From contig BDUA01000053.1 in assembly GCA_002897715.1 (NCBI GenBank), positions 1-40,549 on the forward strand: a stretch of DNA of 40,549 nucleotides, written 5' to 3'. This DNA is from a bacterium BMS3Abin01 (GTDB lineage Bacteria; Actinomycetota; Thermoleophilia; BMS3ABIN01). A program made the position numbers and the translations under genes. Position 1 is the stretch's first letter, and each line of letters opens with the position of its first letter. Under the pieces are notes generated by a model that did no database searches, was not told the origin of the DNA, and saw nothing but the letters and a program-made list of their open reading frames with translations. Shown here piece after piece: positions 29,229-38,349 of this stretch.

Positions 29229-29967
29229 CGCGGCCATCGGCGCCGGCGTCGATGATGACGCCTTCGATAAGTACGCCGCCGGAAGCCACCTCGAACCTCA
29301 CCGGCATCTGCGTACGAAAGCGGTTGAGGATGATCTTCTTGTCCACGCCGATCACCGAGTCGTGGGGGCCGGTCATGCCGGCATCGGTGATGTAGGCTGT
29401 TCCCCCCGGCAGGATCTTCTCGTCGGATGTCTGTACGTGGGTATGTGTTCCCACTACCGCGGTTACCTTTCCATCCAGGTAGTGACCCATGGCGACCTTC
29501 TCGCTGGTCGCCTCCGCGTGCATGTCCAGAAATATGTGTTTGACGCCGGCGGGGAGCTGTTCCAGCACCTTGTCGATGACCTGAAAGGGTCCTACCGGGG
29601 CATTGATATACAGGTCGCCCATCATATTGATAACCGCCAGCCTCCGGCCGTCTTTCTCCGACAGGGTCCAGCCTCGCCCCGGGTTCTCCGGCAGGTAGTT
29701 GGCGGGGCGGATTATGCGCTCAGACTGTTCCAGGAAGGGGTATACTTCCCGCTGTCGCCAGATATGGTTGCCGGTGGTGATTACGTCCACGCCGGCCGCC
29801 AGCAGTTTTTCGGCGATATTGCTGGTGATGCCGGCGCCGCTGGCGGCGTTCTCGCCGTTGGCGATGATGAAATCGCTGCCGGTTTCCTCTATGAGATGAG
29901 GCAGGCGGTCTATCAGAGCGTTGCGGCCGGGCTTACCGAAGATATCGCTGATGAACAGGATTCGCAT
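29191..29967 (-). CDS. YmdB-like metallophosphoesterase
   Basis: MRILFISDIFGKPGRNAL, IIANGENAASGAGIT, VITTGNHIWRQREV, FLDMHAEATSEKVAMGHYLDGKVTAVVGTHTHVQTSDEKILPGGTAYITDAGMTGP; 3' end overlaps the convergent gene by 38 nt. Confidence 0.94.
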   Translation of the reverse strand: MRILFISDIFGKPGRNALIDRLPHLIEETGSDFIIANGENAASGAGITSNIAEKLLAAGVDVITTGNHIWRQREVYPFLEQSERIIRPANYLPENPGRGWTLSEKDGRRLAVINMMGDLYINAPVGPFQVIDKVLEQLPAGVKHIFLDMHAEATSEKVAMGHYLDGKVTAVVGTHTHVQTSDEKILPGGTAYITDAGMTGPHDSVIGVDKKIILNRFRTQMPVRFEVASGGVLIEGVIIDAGADGRATAIERLRLAAD

Positions 29968-30050
29968 GGGGCGAGTATAGCAGAAGGGCTGTACCGCAGG
30001 CACGACCAGCTTTCCCCCGCCTCATGGCTCATATATCATCCAGTCTTGAC

Positions 30051-31025
30051 ATGAAGATACTTATCACAGGCGGAGCCGGCTACATCGGCAGCATCGTCAG
30101 CGAATATTGCATACAGGCCGGTGATGAGGTTGTGGTTTACGACAACCTTTCCACCGGACACCGGGAATCGGTGCATGACGATGCGCTGTTCGTCAGGGGG
30201 GACGTGGGCGACAGGGAGCTGGCGGCGGCCACCATGAAACAGCAGTCCATCGATGCCGTCATCCACATGGCCGGTTTTATCGAGGCGGGCGAGTCCATGC
30301 GTGACCCGGGCAGGTATTTCCGCAACAACACCTGCCGCCCCCTGGAGCTGCTGGAGGCCATGGTCGACGCCGGGGTCCACCGCATCCTGTTCTCGTCCAC
30401 GGCGGCGGTCTACGGCAACCCGCAGACGGAGATCCTGCGGGAGGACCATCCCCTGAATCCCACCAACGCCTACGGTGAATCCAAGCTGCAGTTCGAACGC
30501 CTGCTGGACTGGTATGAACGCATCTACGACATCCGGCACGCGGCGCTGCGATATTTCAATGCCGCCGGCGCCACGGCAGCCCGGGGCGAGGATCACCGGC
30601 CGGAGAGCCACCTCATCCCCCTGGTACTGCAGACGGCGCTGGGACAGCGCCGGAGCGTAACAATTTTCGGCACCGATTACCCCACCGGCGATGGCACCTG
30701 TATCCGTGACTACGTCCATGTGGTCGATCTGGCCCAGGCTCACATCAAGGCGCTGGGAAGCCTGGTCGACCAAAGCCTGCACTACAACCTGGGAAACGGC
30801 AGAGGCTATTCGGTGCGGGAAGTCATCGACGCCGCCCGCCGCGTTACCGGCATTGATGTCGCGGTGGAGGAAGCGCCGCGGCGACCCGGCGATGCCGCCG
30901 TACTGGTCGCCGGTGCCGGCCGCATCGCCGCCGACCTGGGCTGGAAGCCGGAACATCCCACGCTGGAGGCCATCATCGCCAGCGCCTGGCAATGGCACCG
31001 TGAGAATCCGCAGGGTTACGGCTAG
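30051..31025 (+). CDS. galE: UDP-glucose 4-epimerase family
   Basis: MKILITGGAGYIGSIVSEYC, VIHMAGFIEAGESM, ILFSSTAAVYGNP, NAYGESKLQFE, RYFNAAGA, CIRDYVHVVDLAQAH. Confidence 0.94.
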   Translation: MKILITGGAGYIGSIVSEYCIQAGDEVVVYDNLSTGHRESVHDDALFVRGDVGDRELAAATMKQQSIDAVIHMAGFIEAGESMRDPGRYFRNNTCRPLELLEAMVDAGVHRILFSSTAAVYGNPQTEILREDHPLNPTNAYGESKLQFERLLDWYERIYDIRHAALRYFNAAGATAARGEDHRPESHLIPLVLQTALGQRRSVTIFGTDYPTGDGTCIRDYVHVVDLAQAHIKALGSLVDQSLHYNLGNGRGYSVREVIDAARRVTGIDVAVEEAPRRPGDAAVLVAGAGRIAADLGWKPEHPTLEAIIASAWQWHRENPQGYG

Positions 31026-31095
31026 ACGGTAGGGGGACGTCCTGCCGGCGCCGGCCGCGGGTTTGATTAACACCTGGGTAACTCATCATGTATTC

Positions 31096-31962
31096 ATGAA
31101 ACATAGGGATATTCGGTCAAGTACATGCGGGTGGGTAATGCTGGTTGCCGCCGTCATGGCGGCCTGCTTATGGCCGGCGGCCGGCTGTAGCGGTGACGCC
31201 GGCGCCGGGACCGCCCAGGCTACGCGGGCCGGTTCCAGCGGCACGGTCGTGCCGGCGGCGGACGTATCATACCGCTTTGCCGTCTGCGGTGATAACCGCC
31301 TGCGCGGCATCGAGAACGGTGTCCTTGAGCGCATCGTCGAATCGGCAAGGAACCGGGGCGCCGGATTCATCGTCGACAACGGTGACCTCACCAACAACGG
31401 TACCGTGGCGGAGCTGGAACTTTACCGCAGCTTCACTGAATCATCCGGCATACGCTTCTACAGTGTTATCGGCAACCACGACCTGGGTCCAGTCCTGGCG
31501 GGTGAAGCGTACAGGGAAGTGATCGGCCCCCTGTATTACAGCTTCGATTACGCCGGCGACCATTTCATAGTGGTGGATAACGCTGATTTGTTCAAGGGCA
31601 TCGACACTGAGCAGCTGCAGTGGCTAATCCGGGACCTGCAGGACAGCGCCGGCATGGGTCGCCAGTTCGTGTTCGCCCATGTCCCCATGAACAGTCCGGC
31701 CGACGACGACGGGTTCGCGGCCGAAAGGACAACGTCATCAGAGGAGCGCTTCCTCCAGGCCGCCACGGCTCAAGCCAATCTGGCCGCCTTCTTCTTTGGT
31801 CATCTGCACGGTTACGCCGCCTACGATATCGACGGCACCGCTGCTTACGTCAGCGGTGGCGGCGGCGCGCCGCTCAATCCGGCGAAGGCCGTCGGCTTCT
31901 ATCATTACCTGCTGGTCACAGTCAGCCCGGAGGGGGTCCAGGTGGAAGTGGTCAGGGTGTGA
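31096..31962 (+). CDS. Lipoprotein metallophosphoesterase (calcineurin-like)
   Basis: Lipobox-like WPAAGC after a hydrophobic N-terminus; FAVCGDNRL, FIVDNGDLTNNG, FYSVIGNHDLG, VFAHVPM, FFFGHLHGY. Confidence 0.88.
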   Translation: MKHRDIRSSTCGWVMLVAAVMAACLWPAAGCSGDAGAGTAQATRAGSSGTVVPAADVSYRFAVCGDNRLRGIENGVLERIVESARNRGAGFIVDNGDLTNNGTVAELELYRSFTESSGIRFYSVIGNHDLGPVLAGEAYREVIGPLYYSFDYAGDHFIVVDNADLFKGIDTEQLQWLIRDLQDSAGMGRQFVFAHVPMNSPADDDGFAAERTTSSEERFLQAATAQANLAAFFFGHLHGYAAYDIDGTAAYVSGGGGAPLNPAKAVGFYHYLLVTVSPEGVQVEVVRV

Positions 31963-31968
31963 AGGTCA

Positions 31969-32304
31969 CTACTCCCGGAAACCCAGGACGCTTGCCAGGC
32001 GCAGGTGCCGCCTGGACAGCATAGCGTCACCCAGCTTCTCGGCGCATCTCCCCAGGCAGTAGTGGGCGTAGTCGTTGGTAGGGTAACGCTCCAGCACGAA
32101 GCTGAATTCACCGGCGGCCCGCCGGAAGTCGCCGGAGTCGAAATAGGCGCGTCCGAGGGCTTCTCTGATGGAGGTCTTCTCCGGCTCCAGCCTGCGGGCC
32201 CGTGCCAGCACCACCGCCGCCTGTGCCGGGTTCCGGGACTTAAGCAGCGATTCGCCGCGTTTGAACAGCTGGTATGCATCTTCTGCCTGTTTTCCGTCTC
32301 TCAA
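31969..32304 (-). CDS. Small TPR-repeat protein
   Basis: AYQLFKRGESLLKSRNPAQAAVVLARARRLEPEKTSIREALGRAYFDSGDFRRAAGEFSFVLERYPTNDYAHYCLGRC. Confidence 0.82.
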   Translation of the reverse strand: MRDGKQAEDAYQLFKRGESLLKSRNPAQAAVVLARARRLEPEKTSIREALGRAYFDSGDFRRAAGEFSFVLERYPTNDYAHYCLGRCAEKLGDAMLSRRHLRLASVLGFRE

Positions 32305-32413
32305 GGATTTCCACCTTTCGTAGCCAATTCCATTGTAAACGCCGGAGCTCCCGGCTTAAAGGGTAACGGCGATTCCGGTAGACTGACCAGATAAACAAGC
32401 TCAGGGAGAAAAG

Positions 32414-33682
32414 ATGCTCGATATCAAGCGGCTTCGCAACCAGCCCGATGAGCTGAGGCAGGCTATCGGCCGCCGGGGCGTGGAAGTGCCTCTGGACGAG
32501 TTCAATGAACTCGACCGCCAGCGGCGCCAGGTGCTGGTGGAAGTGGAGGAGAAGAAAGCCATACGCAACAGGGTCTCGGGAGAGATCGCCGCCGCCAAGC
32601 GTGCCGGTGAGGACGCCGCCGGCATGATCAGCGACATGAAGAAGGTGGGGGAGGAGATAAAGGCGCTGGAGATCGTGCTCCGGGACATCGAAGGTCGACT
32701 GGAAGACATAGTCATGGAGCTGCCCAACCCGCCGCTGCCGGATGTGCCCACGGGCCGGGATGAGTCGGCCAACATAACCCTGCGCACCTTCGGCGAGCCT
32801 ACCATGTTCGCATTTGAACCCAAAGCTCACTGGGATATCGGCGCCGACCTGGGCATCATCGACCAGGAGCGGGGCACCAAGGTGGCCGAGTCGCGTTTCA
32901 CCCTGCTCAGGGCCGAAGGCGCGCGCCTGGAGCGCTCGTTGATAAACTTCTTTCTGGACCTGCATACGCGGGAGCACGGGTACACGGAATTATTTCCTCC
33001 CATACTGGTAAACAGCGACAGCATGCGCGGAACCGGGCAGCTGTCAAAGTTCGCCGGGGAGGAGATGTACAAGCTGCGCGACGACGACCTGTACCTCAAT
33101 CCCACGGCGGAGGTGCCGATCACCAACCTCTACCGTGATGAGACCCTGCCGGAGGAGCAGCTGCCGATACGCGTTACGGCTTACCTGCCCAGCTTCCGGC
33201 GCGAAGCCGGCGCCGCCGGACGCGACACGCGCGGACTCATCCGCCAGCATCAATTCAACAAGGTGGAACTGGTCAAGTTCGTCAGGCCGGAGACCTCCAC
33301 GCAGGAGCTGGAGAGCCTTACCCTCGATGCCGAGGAGGTGCTCAAACGCCTGGAGCTGCCGTTCAGGACCGTCACCCTCTGTACCGGCGACCTGGGTTTC
33401 GCCTCAGCCAAGACCTATGACCTGGAGGTATGGTTGCCGTCCTATGATGATTACAAGGAGATATCCTCCTGTTCCAACTTCCTCGACTTCCAGGCGCGGC
33501 GTCTGAATATCCGCTACCGTTCCGGCGGCGGCAAACCCCGCTTCATCCATACGCTCAACGGCAGCGGCCTGGCGGTGGGACGCACCTTCGCCGCTGTCCT
33601 GGAGAATTACCAGAACGAGGACGGCAGCGTCACCGTCCCCCAGGTCCTGAGAGAATTCATGGGCGTGGACCGCATCGGCTGA
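32414..33682 (+). CDS. serS: Seryl-tRNA synthetase
   Basis: MLDIKRLRNQPDELRQAIGRRG; class II motifs LNPTAEVPITNLYRDE, SFRREAGAAGRDTRGLIRQHQFNKVELV, LNGSGLAVGRTFAAVLENYQ. Confidence 0.96.
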   Translation: MLDIKRLRNQPDELRQAIGRRGVEVPLDEFNELDRQRRQVLVEVEEKKAIRNRVSGEIAAAKRAGEDAAGMISDMKKVGEEIKALEIVLRDIEGRLEDIVMELPNPPLPDVPTGRDESANITLRTFGEPTMFAFEPKAHWDIGADLGIIDQERGTKVAESRFTLLRAEGARLERSLINFFLDLHTREHGYTELFPPILVNSDSMRGTGQLSKFAGEEMYKLRDDDLYLNPTAEVPITNLYRDETLPEEQLPIRVTAYLPSFRREAGAAGRDTRGLIRQHQFNKVELVKFVRPETSTQELESLTLDAEEVLKRLELPFRTVTLCTGDLGFASAKTYDLEVWLPSYDDYKEISSCSNFLDFQARRLNIRYRSGGGKPRFIHTLNGSGLAVGRTFAAVLENYQNEDGSVTVPQVLREFMGVDRIG

Positions 33683-33755
33683 TAACGGTGGCGCCGCTTG
33701 CGGGCCGTCTTACATTTCCAGCTCAGATTAAGTAAGGTTTATAACCTTGTTAAAC

Positions 33756-33849
33756 GGAGGGGTGGCGGAGCCTGGTTGAACGCACCGGTCTTGAAAACCG
33801 GCAGGGGCCTTGCGGTCCCTCGTGGGTTCGAATCCCACCCCCTCCGCCA
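33756..33849 (+). tRNA. tRNA-Ser(UGA), CCA encoded
   Basis: Acceptor GGAGGGG/CCCCTCC, anticodon arm CCGGT-CTTGAAA-ACCGG with TGA at 33792-33794, long variable arm, T-arm GGGTTCGAATCCC, terminal GCCA. Confidence 0.96.
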
Positions 33850-33903
33850 ATCGAAGCTCGGAAGCAGAATCCTGTATTCGATAATGCGCGGGAGCGAAAA
33901 CAG

Positions 33904-34308
33904 TTGAAGCTTTCCACCAGGTCTCTGGCCTCGGCCTCCAGCAGCCGCCCCTGGCTGACCGTGGGCATCTGGGTATTGCTGATAGCGGCGGCGATCGTCT
34001 GCATCTACCTGCTGATGGCTGACGCCACCACCACCGACATGACCTTTACCAACAACCCCGGATCGCTCCGGGGCTACAAACTGATAGATGAGGGTTTTCC
34101 GGAGAAGGGAGCGACCTCGGCGGAAGAGTTCGTTATCGTCCGTTCGCCGACGCTGACGGTGGACGATCCCGCCTTCCCCGAGGAAACGCGCGCCGTCTTC
34201 GGCGCCCTGCTGGGCGGGTGGAACTGGTACCTGCCCCGCTGGCTGGACTGGCTGCCCGAGCTGCACATCGAGGCGGGAGAGGCGCCCGGCGTAAAAAGTG
34301 ACGAATGA
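33904..34308 (+). pseudogene. MMPL/RND-family transporter remnant: N-terminal and C-terminal ends joined in frame, core missing
   Basis: N-part SASSSRPWLTVGIWVLLIAAAIVCIYLLMADATTTDMTFTNNPGSLRGYKLIDEGFP...EEFVIVRSPTLTVDDPAF; C-part LLGGWNWYLPRWLDWLPELHIEAGEAPG, typical of MMPL tails; only 134 aa. Confidence 0.7.
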
Positions 34309-35414
34309 GCACTGCCAGCACCAGACATACAACCGCCTACCTCAAGGGCGCCGCCATCATCGTGGTGATGATCGGCCATTACAGCAGCTATTACGCCGTG
34401 GACTTCTACACCGACTGGTTCCGGGAATACGCCAGCGAGATCGTTTCCATCTTTTTTGTGCTGGCCGGTTACGGGGCCCTGCACTCCTTCAGCAATCTGG
34501 AGGAGCAAAAAGGTGAGGCCGGACTCGATATCACTATGATCCTCCGGTATTACGGGAAGAAGGCGTTGCGCATCTATCCCCTTTACTGGACGGCCTTGTT
34601 CACCGTTGCCTTCATCCTGCCCGAATACGGAAGACTGCATGAGCTTTCGCTGCACACCGTTGCCACCTATCTGGCATACCCCGGAGTGAAGGCGCCCGGG
34701 GTCTACTGGTTCATCCCGGCGCTGATCCAGTGTTACCTGCTGGCGCCGATGTTCTATATCCTGATCCGCAGGCTCAGGCTGAGACACTACCTGATGGCGG
34801 TCGCCATGATGCTGGCGATGGCCATGGTCGTCACCAACTCCTACCATCGCCTCCTGGAAATGGTCAACGGTTTCGGCATCCCCGACCCGGACGCGCTGCT
34901 GTACCGGCCGCTGTTTCTGGCCAACGTGATCCTGTTTGCCCTGGGAATGGCCATCCCGCTGCTGGTCGCCGGCCACCAGTCGAAGAAAGGGGGCTACTTC
35001 ACCTTTGCCGGCGCCCTGACATTGTTCCTGGCCATGATGCTGGCGGTCCGTGACGCGGACACCATTTTCACCCGCTCCCACTTCTTCCTGTTCCCCCTGT
35101 TCATCTTCAGCGTGTTCGCCCTCTGCTGGAGCCTGCTGCGGATTGCGGACCCGGTCCTGCCTCTGCTGCGGCTGGTCGGCCCCCTGGGTAACCGTTCCTA
35201 TCCCATCTATCTTTTCCACCGGCAGTACTTCGGCCTGCTGGCGATGGCGGGAGCTATCGGCGGTAACAGCCTGAAGAGTATCGCCTTGACCATCCTGCTG
35301 CTTCCGCTGTTCTTCATCGCCTGCGCGCTTATGGAGGACGGCTTCAACCGGGCCGGGACCAGGATGACACGCCGGTGGCTGTTCCCCGGCAAAGCACCCG
35401 CCGCTCTGCCCTGA
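34305..35414 (+). CDS. Acyltransferase family 3 (OafA/YrhL-like) membrane protein
   Basis: YLKGAAIIVVMIGHYSSYY, VSIFFVLAGYGALHSF, multiple TMs; ATGA overlap with preceding ORF. Confidence 0.85.
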   Translation: MSTASTRHTTAYLKGAAIIVVMIGHYSSYYAVDFYTDWFREYASEIVSIFFVLAGYGALHSFSNLEEQKGEAGLDITMILRYYGKKALRIYPLYWTALFTVAFILPEYGRLHELSLHTVATYLAYPGVKAPGVYWFIPALIQCYLLAPMFYILIRRLRLRHYLMAVAMMLAMAMVVTNSYHRLLEMVNGFGIPDPDALLYRPLFLANVILFALGMAIPLLVAGHQSKKGGYFTFAGALTLFLAMMLAVRDADTIFTRSHFFLFPLFIFSVFALCWSLLRIADPVLPLLRLVGPLGNRSYPIYLFHRQYFGLLAMAGAIGGNSLKSIALTILLLPLFFIACALMEDGFNRAGTRMTRRWLFPGKAPAALP

Positions 35415-35415
35415 A

Positions 35416-35447
35416 CGGCAGCCTTGCCGTGTCCCGGGAGGCTGCCG
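35416..35447 (+). terminator. Stem-loop after the acyltransferase gene (weak terminator candidate, no U-tract)
   Basis: CGGCAGCCT (35416-35424) / AGGCTGCCG (35439-35447), 9 bp. Confidence 0.3.
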
Positions 35448-35523
35448 CCGCTCACCCGGCTCCAGCCCGGGACCTGCTGATATGCATGATAAGAAAGATT
35501 AATGACCCCTCACTGCTTTCTTC

Positions 35524-35552
35524 TTGAAAGTTAATAGTTGCCGGTATAGAAT
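35524..35552 (+). promoter_or_regulatory. Candidate sigma70-like promoter for the adk-sat-aprBA leader
   Basis: TTGAAA (35524-35529), 17-nt spacer, TAGAAT (35547-35552). Confidence 0.6.
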
Positions 35553-35558
35553 ACCGCC

Positions 35559-35850
35559 GCAGGTATATAGATATTGTGTGGCAAAGGGGGAGAATCCCCG
35601 TAACCAAGGCGATAAGCAACACAAAAATTCACCCAGTGACCGCCGTCCTCAGTTACTGCCGTTTCACCTGTAAATGAAGTTAAAGCCCCGCAGATGTACG
35701 GGCAGCGGGCCTCCGAAAGCGGGAGCGCCCGGCGATCATCTTAAGCCGATAATTAATCGCTTTATTTGCGACCACCAAGTTTCGCTACATCTTTGTAAGG
35801 GAGTTGGGCCGGGAGGGGGAATGTCCTTCCGGTCGGCTCTGGTTTTTTTC
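35559..35850 (+). ncRNA. Candidate structured leader/attenuator RNA or independent ncRNA upstream of adk
   Basis: About 290 nt between candidate promoter and intrinsic terminator. Helices: GCAGGT/ACCTGT long-range (35559-35564/35666-35671), TTGTGT/ACACAA (35574-35579/35619-35624), GGGG-AGAAT-CCCC (35587-35599), CAGTGAC/GTTACTG (35634-35640/35652-35658), CGGGC-CTCC/GGAG-c-GCCCG (35706-35731). Confidence 0.5.
35807..35849 (+). terminator. Intrinsic terminator upstream of adk
   Basis: GGCCGGGAGG (35807-35816) pairs with CCTTCCGGTC (35825-35834), 10 bp including 2 G-U; T7 at 35843-35849. Confidence 0.65.
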
Positions 35851-35871
35851 CTGCCATAAATGGAGGCGAGC

Positions 35872-36519
35872 GTGAAACTAGTATTACTTGGTGCACCAGG
35901 AGCTGGCAAAGGTACGCAGGCCAAGAAGCTGATCGAGAAGTTCGGCATCCCCCAGATCTCCACAGGCGACCTGTTGCGAGCCGCGGTGGCCGCGGGAACG
36001 GAGCTGGGCAAGGAAGCAAAGACCTATATGGACAAAGGGGAGCTGGTCCCTGACAGCGTGGTCCTGGGCATGGTCCAGGAGAGGATCAAGCAGGATGACT
36101 GCAAGGAAGGGTACATCCTCGATGGATTTCCGCGCAACACAGTGCAGGCCGAAGCGCTGGACAAGATGCTGGCCGAGCTGGGCATGTCACTGGACGCGGC
36201 GCTCAGCGTGGAGGTACCCACCGAAGACCTGATGAAACGTCTTACCGGCCGCAGGACCTGCGCCGGCTGCAACCAGATGTACAACATCCATTTCCAGGCG
36301 CCCGCCGAGGAAGGCAAGTGCGACAAGTGTAGCGGCGAGCTGTTTCAGCGGGACGACGACAAGGAAGAGACCATCACCAAGAGGCTCGAGGTATATCAGG
36401 AGCAGACCGCGCCGCTCATCGATTACTACCGCGAGAAAGGTATCCTCAAATCTGTGACGGGAACAGGCGACATCGATGAGATCTTCCAGAACGTGTTACA
36501 GACCCTGGGTGTCGGTTAA
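35872..36519 (+). CDS. adk: Adenylate kinase with Cys4 zinc-type lid
   Basis: VKLVLLGAPGAGKGTQAKKL, DGFPRN, GRRTCAGCNQMYNIHFQAPAEEGKCDKCSGEL; GTG at 35872 with GGAGG 5 nt upstream preferred over ATG 35860. Confidence 0.95.
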   Translation: MKLVLLGAPGAGKGTQAKKLIEKFGIPQISTGDLLRAAVAAGTELGKEAKTYMDKGELVPDSVVLGMVQERIKQDDCKEGYILDGFPRNTVQAEALDKMLAELGMSLDAALSVEVPTEDLMKRLTGRRTCAGCNQMYNIHFQAPAEEGKCDKCSGELFQRDDDKEETITKRLEVYQEQTAPLIDYYREKGILKSVTGTGDIDEIFQNVLQTLGVG

Positions 36520-36570
36520 AGAGACGGTCCGCAAGCGGGGCGCGAAAACCTTAACAGGAGGAGCAAAGGT

Positions 36571-37782
36571 ATGGCATTAGTCAATCCACATGGCAAGGAA
36601 AAGAAACTAAAGCCGCTGTTGCTGGAAGGCGAAGAGAAGGCGGCGGAGCTGGAGCGGGCCAAGGGCCTTACCGAGGTGAGGATAACCTCACGCGAGAGCG
36701 GTGACATCATAATGATGGGTATAGGCGGGTTCACCCCCCTTGATGGCTTCATGACCAAGGCGGACTGGCAGGGGGTATGCGACGACTTCACCATGGCCGA
36801 TGGGACATTCTGGCCCATTCCCATCACCGTATCCACTACCGAAGGCAAGGCCAACAGCATCAACGTAGGTGAAGACGTTGCCCTGGTGTCAGAGGAGAGC
36901 GGCGACATCATGGCCACCATGACCGTCAACGAGAAGTTCTCAATCGACAAGGAACACGAGTGCAACAAGATATACGGGACCACCGACACCGAGCATCCCG
37001 GCGTGCTGATGGTGATGAACCAGGAAGTTGTCAACCTGGCTGGACCGATCAAGGTGTTGAGTGAAGGGTCCTTCCCGCAGGATTATTCCGAGATCTATCT
37101 GCGTCCCGCCGAGTCCCGTGCCCTGTTCGAGGAGAAGGGATGGAGCACCGTAGCCGCCTTCCAGACCCGGAACCCCATGCACCGCTCCCACGAGTACCTC
37201 ACCAAGATAGCCATCGAGATCTGCGACGGGGTGTTCATCCACATGCTCCTGGGCAAACTGAAGCCGGGCGATATCCCCGCGGACGTTCGCCAGGAAGCCA
37301 TAGACGCCCTCATCGAGAACTACTACGTCAAGGACACCATCGCCGTGGGCGGCTATCCGCTGGATATGCGCTACGCCGGACCCCGCGAGGCCCTGTTACA
37401 TGCCCTGTTCCGGCAGAACTACGGCTGCAGCCACCTGATCGTCGGCCGTGACCACGCCGGCGTCGGTGATTACTACGGGCCCTTTGACGCGCACGATATC
37501 TTCGACCAGATCCCCGAAGGCGCCCTGGAGACCCAGGCGCTCAAGATCGACTGGACCTTCTACTGCACCGCCTGCGACGGCATGGCCTCCATGAAGACCT
37601 GTCCCCATGGCAAAGAGGAGCGCATGATACTGAGCGGCACCAAGCTGCGGAAGATGCTCTCCGAGGGTGATGATGTACCGGATCACTTCAGCCGCGACGA
37701 GGTGCTGAAGATACTTCGCGCCTACTACGAAGGCCTGACGGAGAAGGTGGAGATCAAGACCCACAAGTACTCGGAAGGCTAG
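36571..37782 (+). CDS. sat: Sulfate adenylyltransferase (dissimilatory type)
   Basis: [80 protein letters not shown]. Confidence 0.97.
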   Translation: MALVNPHGKEKKLKPLLLEGEEKAAELERAKGLTEVRITSRESGDIIMMGIGGFTPLDGFMTKADWQGVCDDFTMADGTFWPIPITVSTTEGKANSINVGEDVALVSEESGDIMATMTVNEKFSIDKEHECNKIYGTTDTEHPGVLMVMNQEVVNLAGPIKVLSEGSFPQDYSEIYLRPAESRALFEEKGWSTVAAFQTRNPMHRSHEYLTKIAIEICDGVFIHMLLGKLKPGDIPADVRQEAIDALIENYYVKDTIAVGGYPLDMRYAGPREALLHALFRQNYGCSHLIVGRDHAGVGDYYGPFDAHDIFDQIPEGALETQALKIDWTFYCTACDGMASMKTCPHGKEERMILSGTKLRKMLSEGDDVPDHFSRDEVLKILRAYYEGLTEKVEIKTHKYSEG

Positions 37783-37908
37783 GAGCGGCGGGAAAGACTG
37801 GAGTCAAATTGATACAGGACAGTAAATAGGACGAGAGGGGGTGCAGCACGGAATCCCTGCAAGCAAGCGAGAATAAAATACTAACTTAAAATAAGGAGGT
37901 ATGAGTAA

Positions 37909-38322
37909 ATGCCGAGTTTCGTAATGACAGAAAAATGTGACGGATGCAAAGGCCAGGAGAAGACGGCCTGCATGTACATCTGTCCGCACGACCTGATGGT
38001 GCTTGACACTGAGCGCATGAAGGCTCATAACCAGGAGCCGGAGCAGTGCTGGGAGTGCTACAACTGTGTCAAGATCTGCCCACAGCAGGCCATAGAGGTC
38101 CGCAGCTACGCTGACTTCGCCCCATTGGGCGCAGCGGTGATCCCCCTGAGGGCCACCGATGCCATCATGTGGACCGTCAAGTTCCGTAACGGTATCCTCA
38201 AGCGGTACAAGTTCCCCATCCGCCTGGTCCCGGAAGGTTCCGTGGATCCTTACGCCGGTACGCCTGAGCCCAACTTCGACGAGATCAGCAAACCGGGCTT
38301 TTTCAACTTGTCCCTCAGCTAA
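37909..38322 (+). CDS. aprB: Adenylylsulfate reductase beta subunit
   Basis: MPSFVMTEKCDGCKGQEKTACMYICPHDLMVLD ... CWECYNCVKICPQQAIEVR: two 4Fe-4S clusters; SD AAGGAGG. Confidence 0.97.
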   Translation: MPSFVMTEKCDGCKGQEKTACMYICPHDLMVLDTERMKAHNQEPEQCWECYNCVKICPQQAIEVRSYADFAPLGAAVIPLRATDAIMWTVKFRNGILKRYKFPIRLVPEGSVDPYAGTPEPNFDEISKPGFFNLSLS

Positions 38323-38349
38323 TACCAGACGACAAAGGAGGTATAGATC

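Noticed and set aside
33698-33907. 69-aa ORF spanning tRNA-Ser
   Set aside because: It is the translation of the tRNA gene; not a protein.
34074-35219. 381-aa minus-strand ORF opposite the acyltransferase
   Set aside because: Gln/His/Gly-rich shadow translation; the plus strand carries a convincing acyltransferase with a coupled start.
35674-35859. 61-aa ORF inside the adk leader ending right before ATG 35860, as a leader peptide
   Set aside because: No Shine-Dalgarno, no coding character, and it runs through the terminator stem; noted only as an alternative to RNA-based control.
35860-35871. ATG 35860 as the adk start
   Set aside because: No ribosome-binding site upstream (poly-T terminator tail); GTG 35872 has GGAGG at good spacing and matches the usual adk N-terminus.
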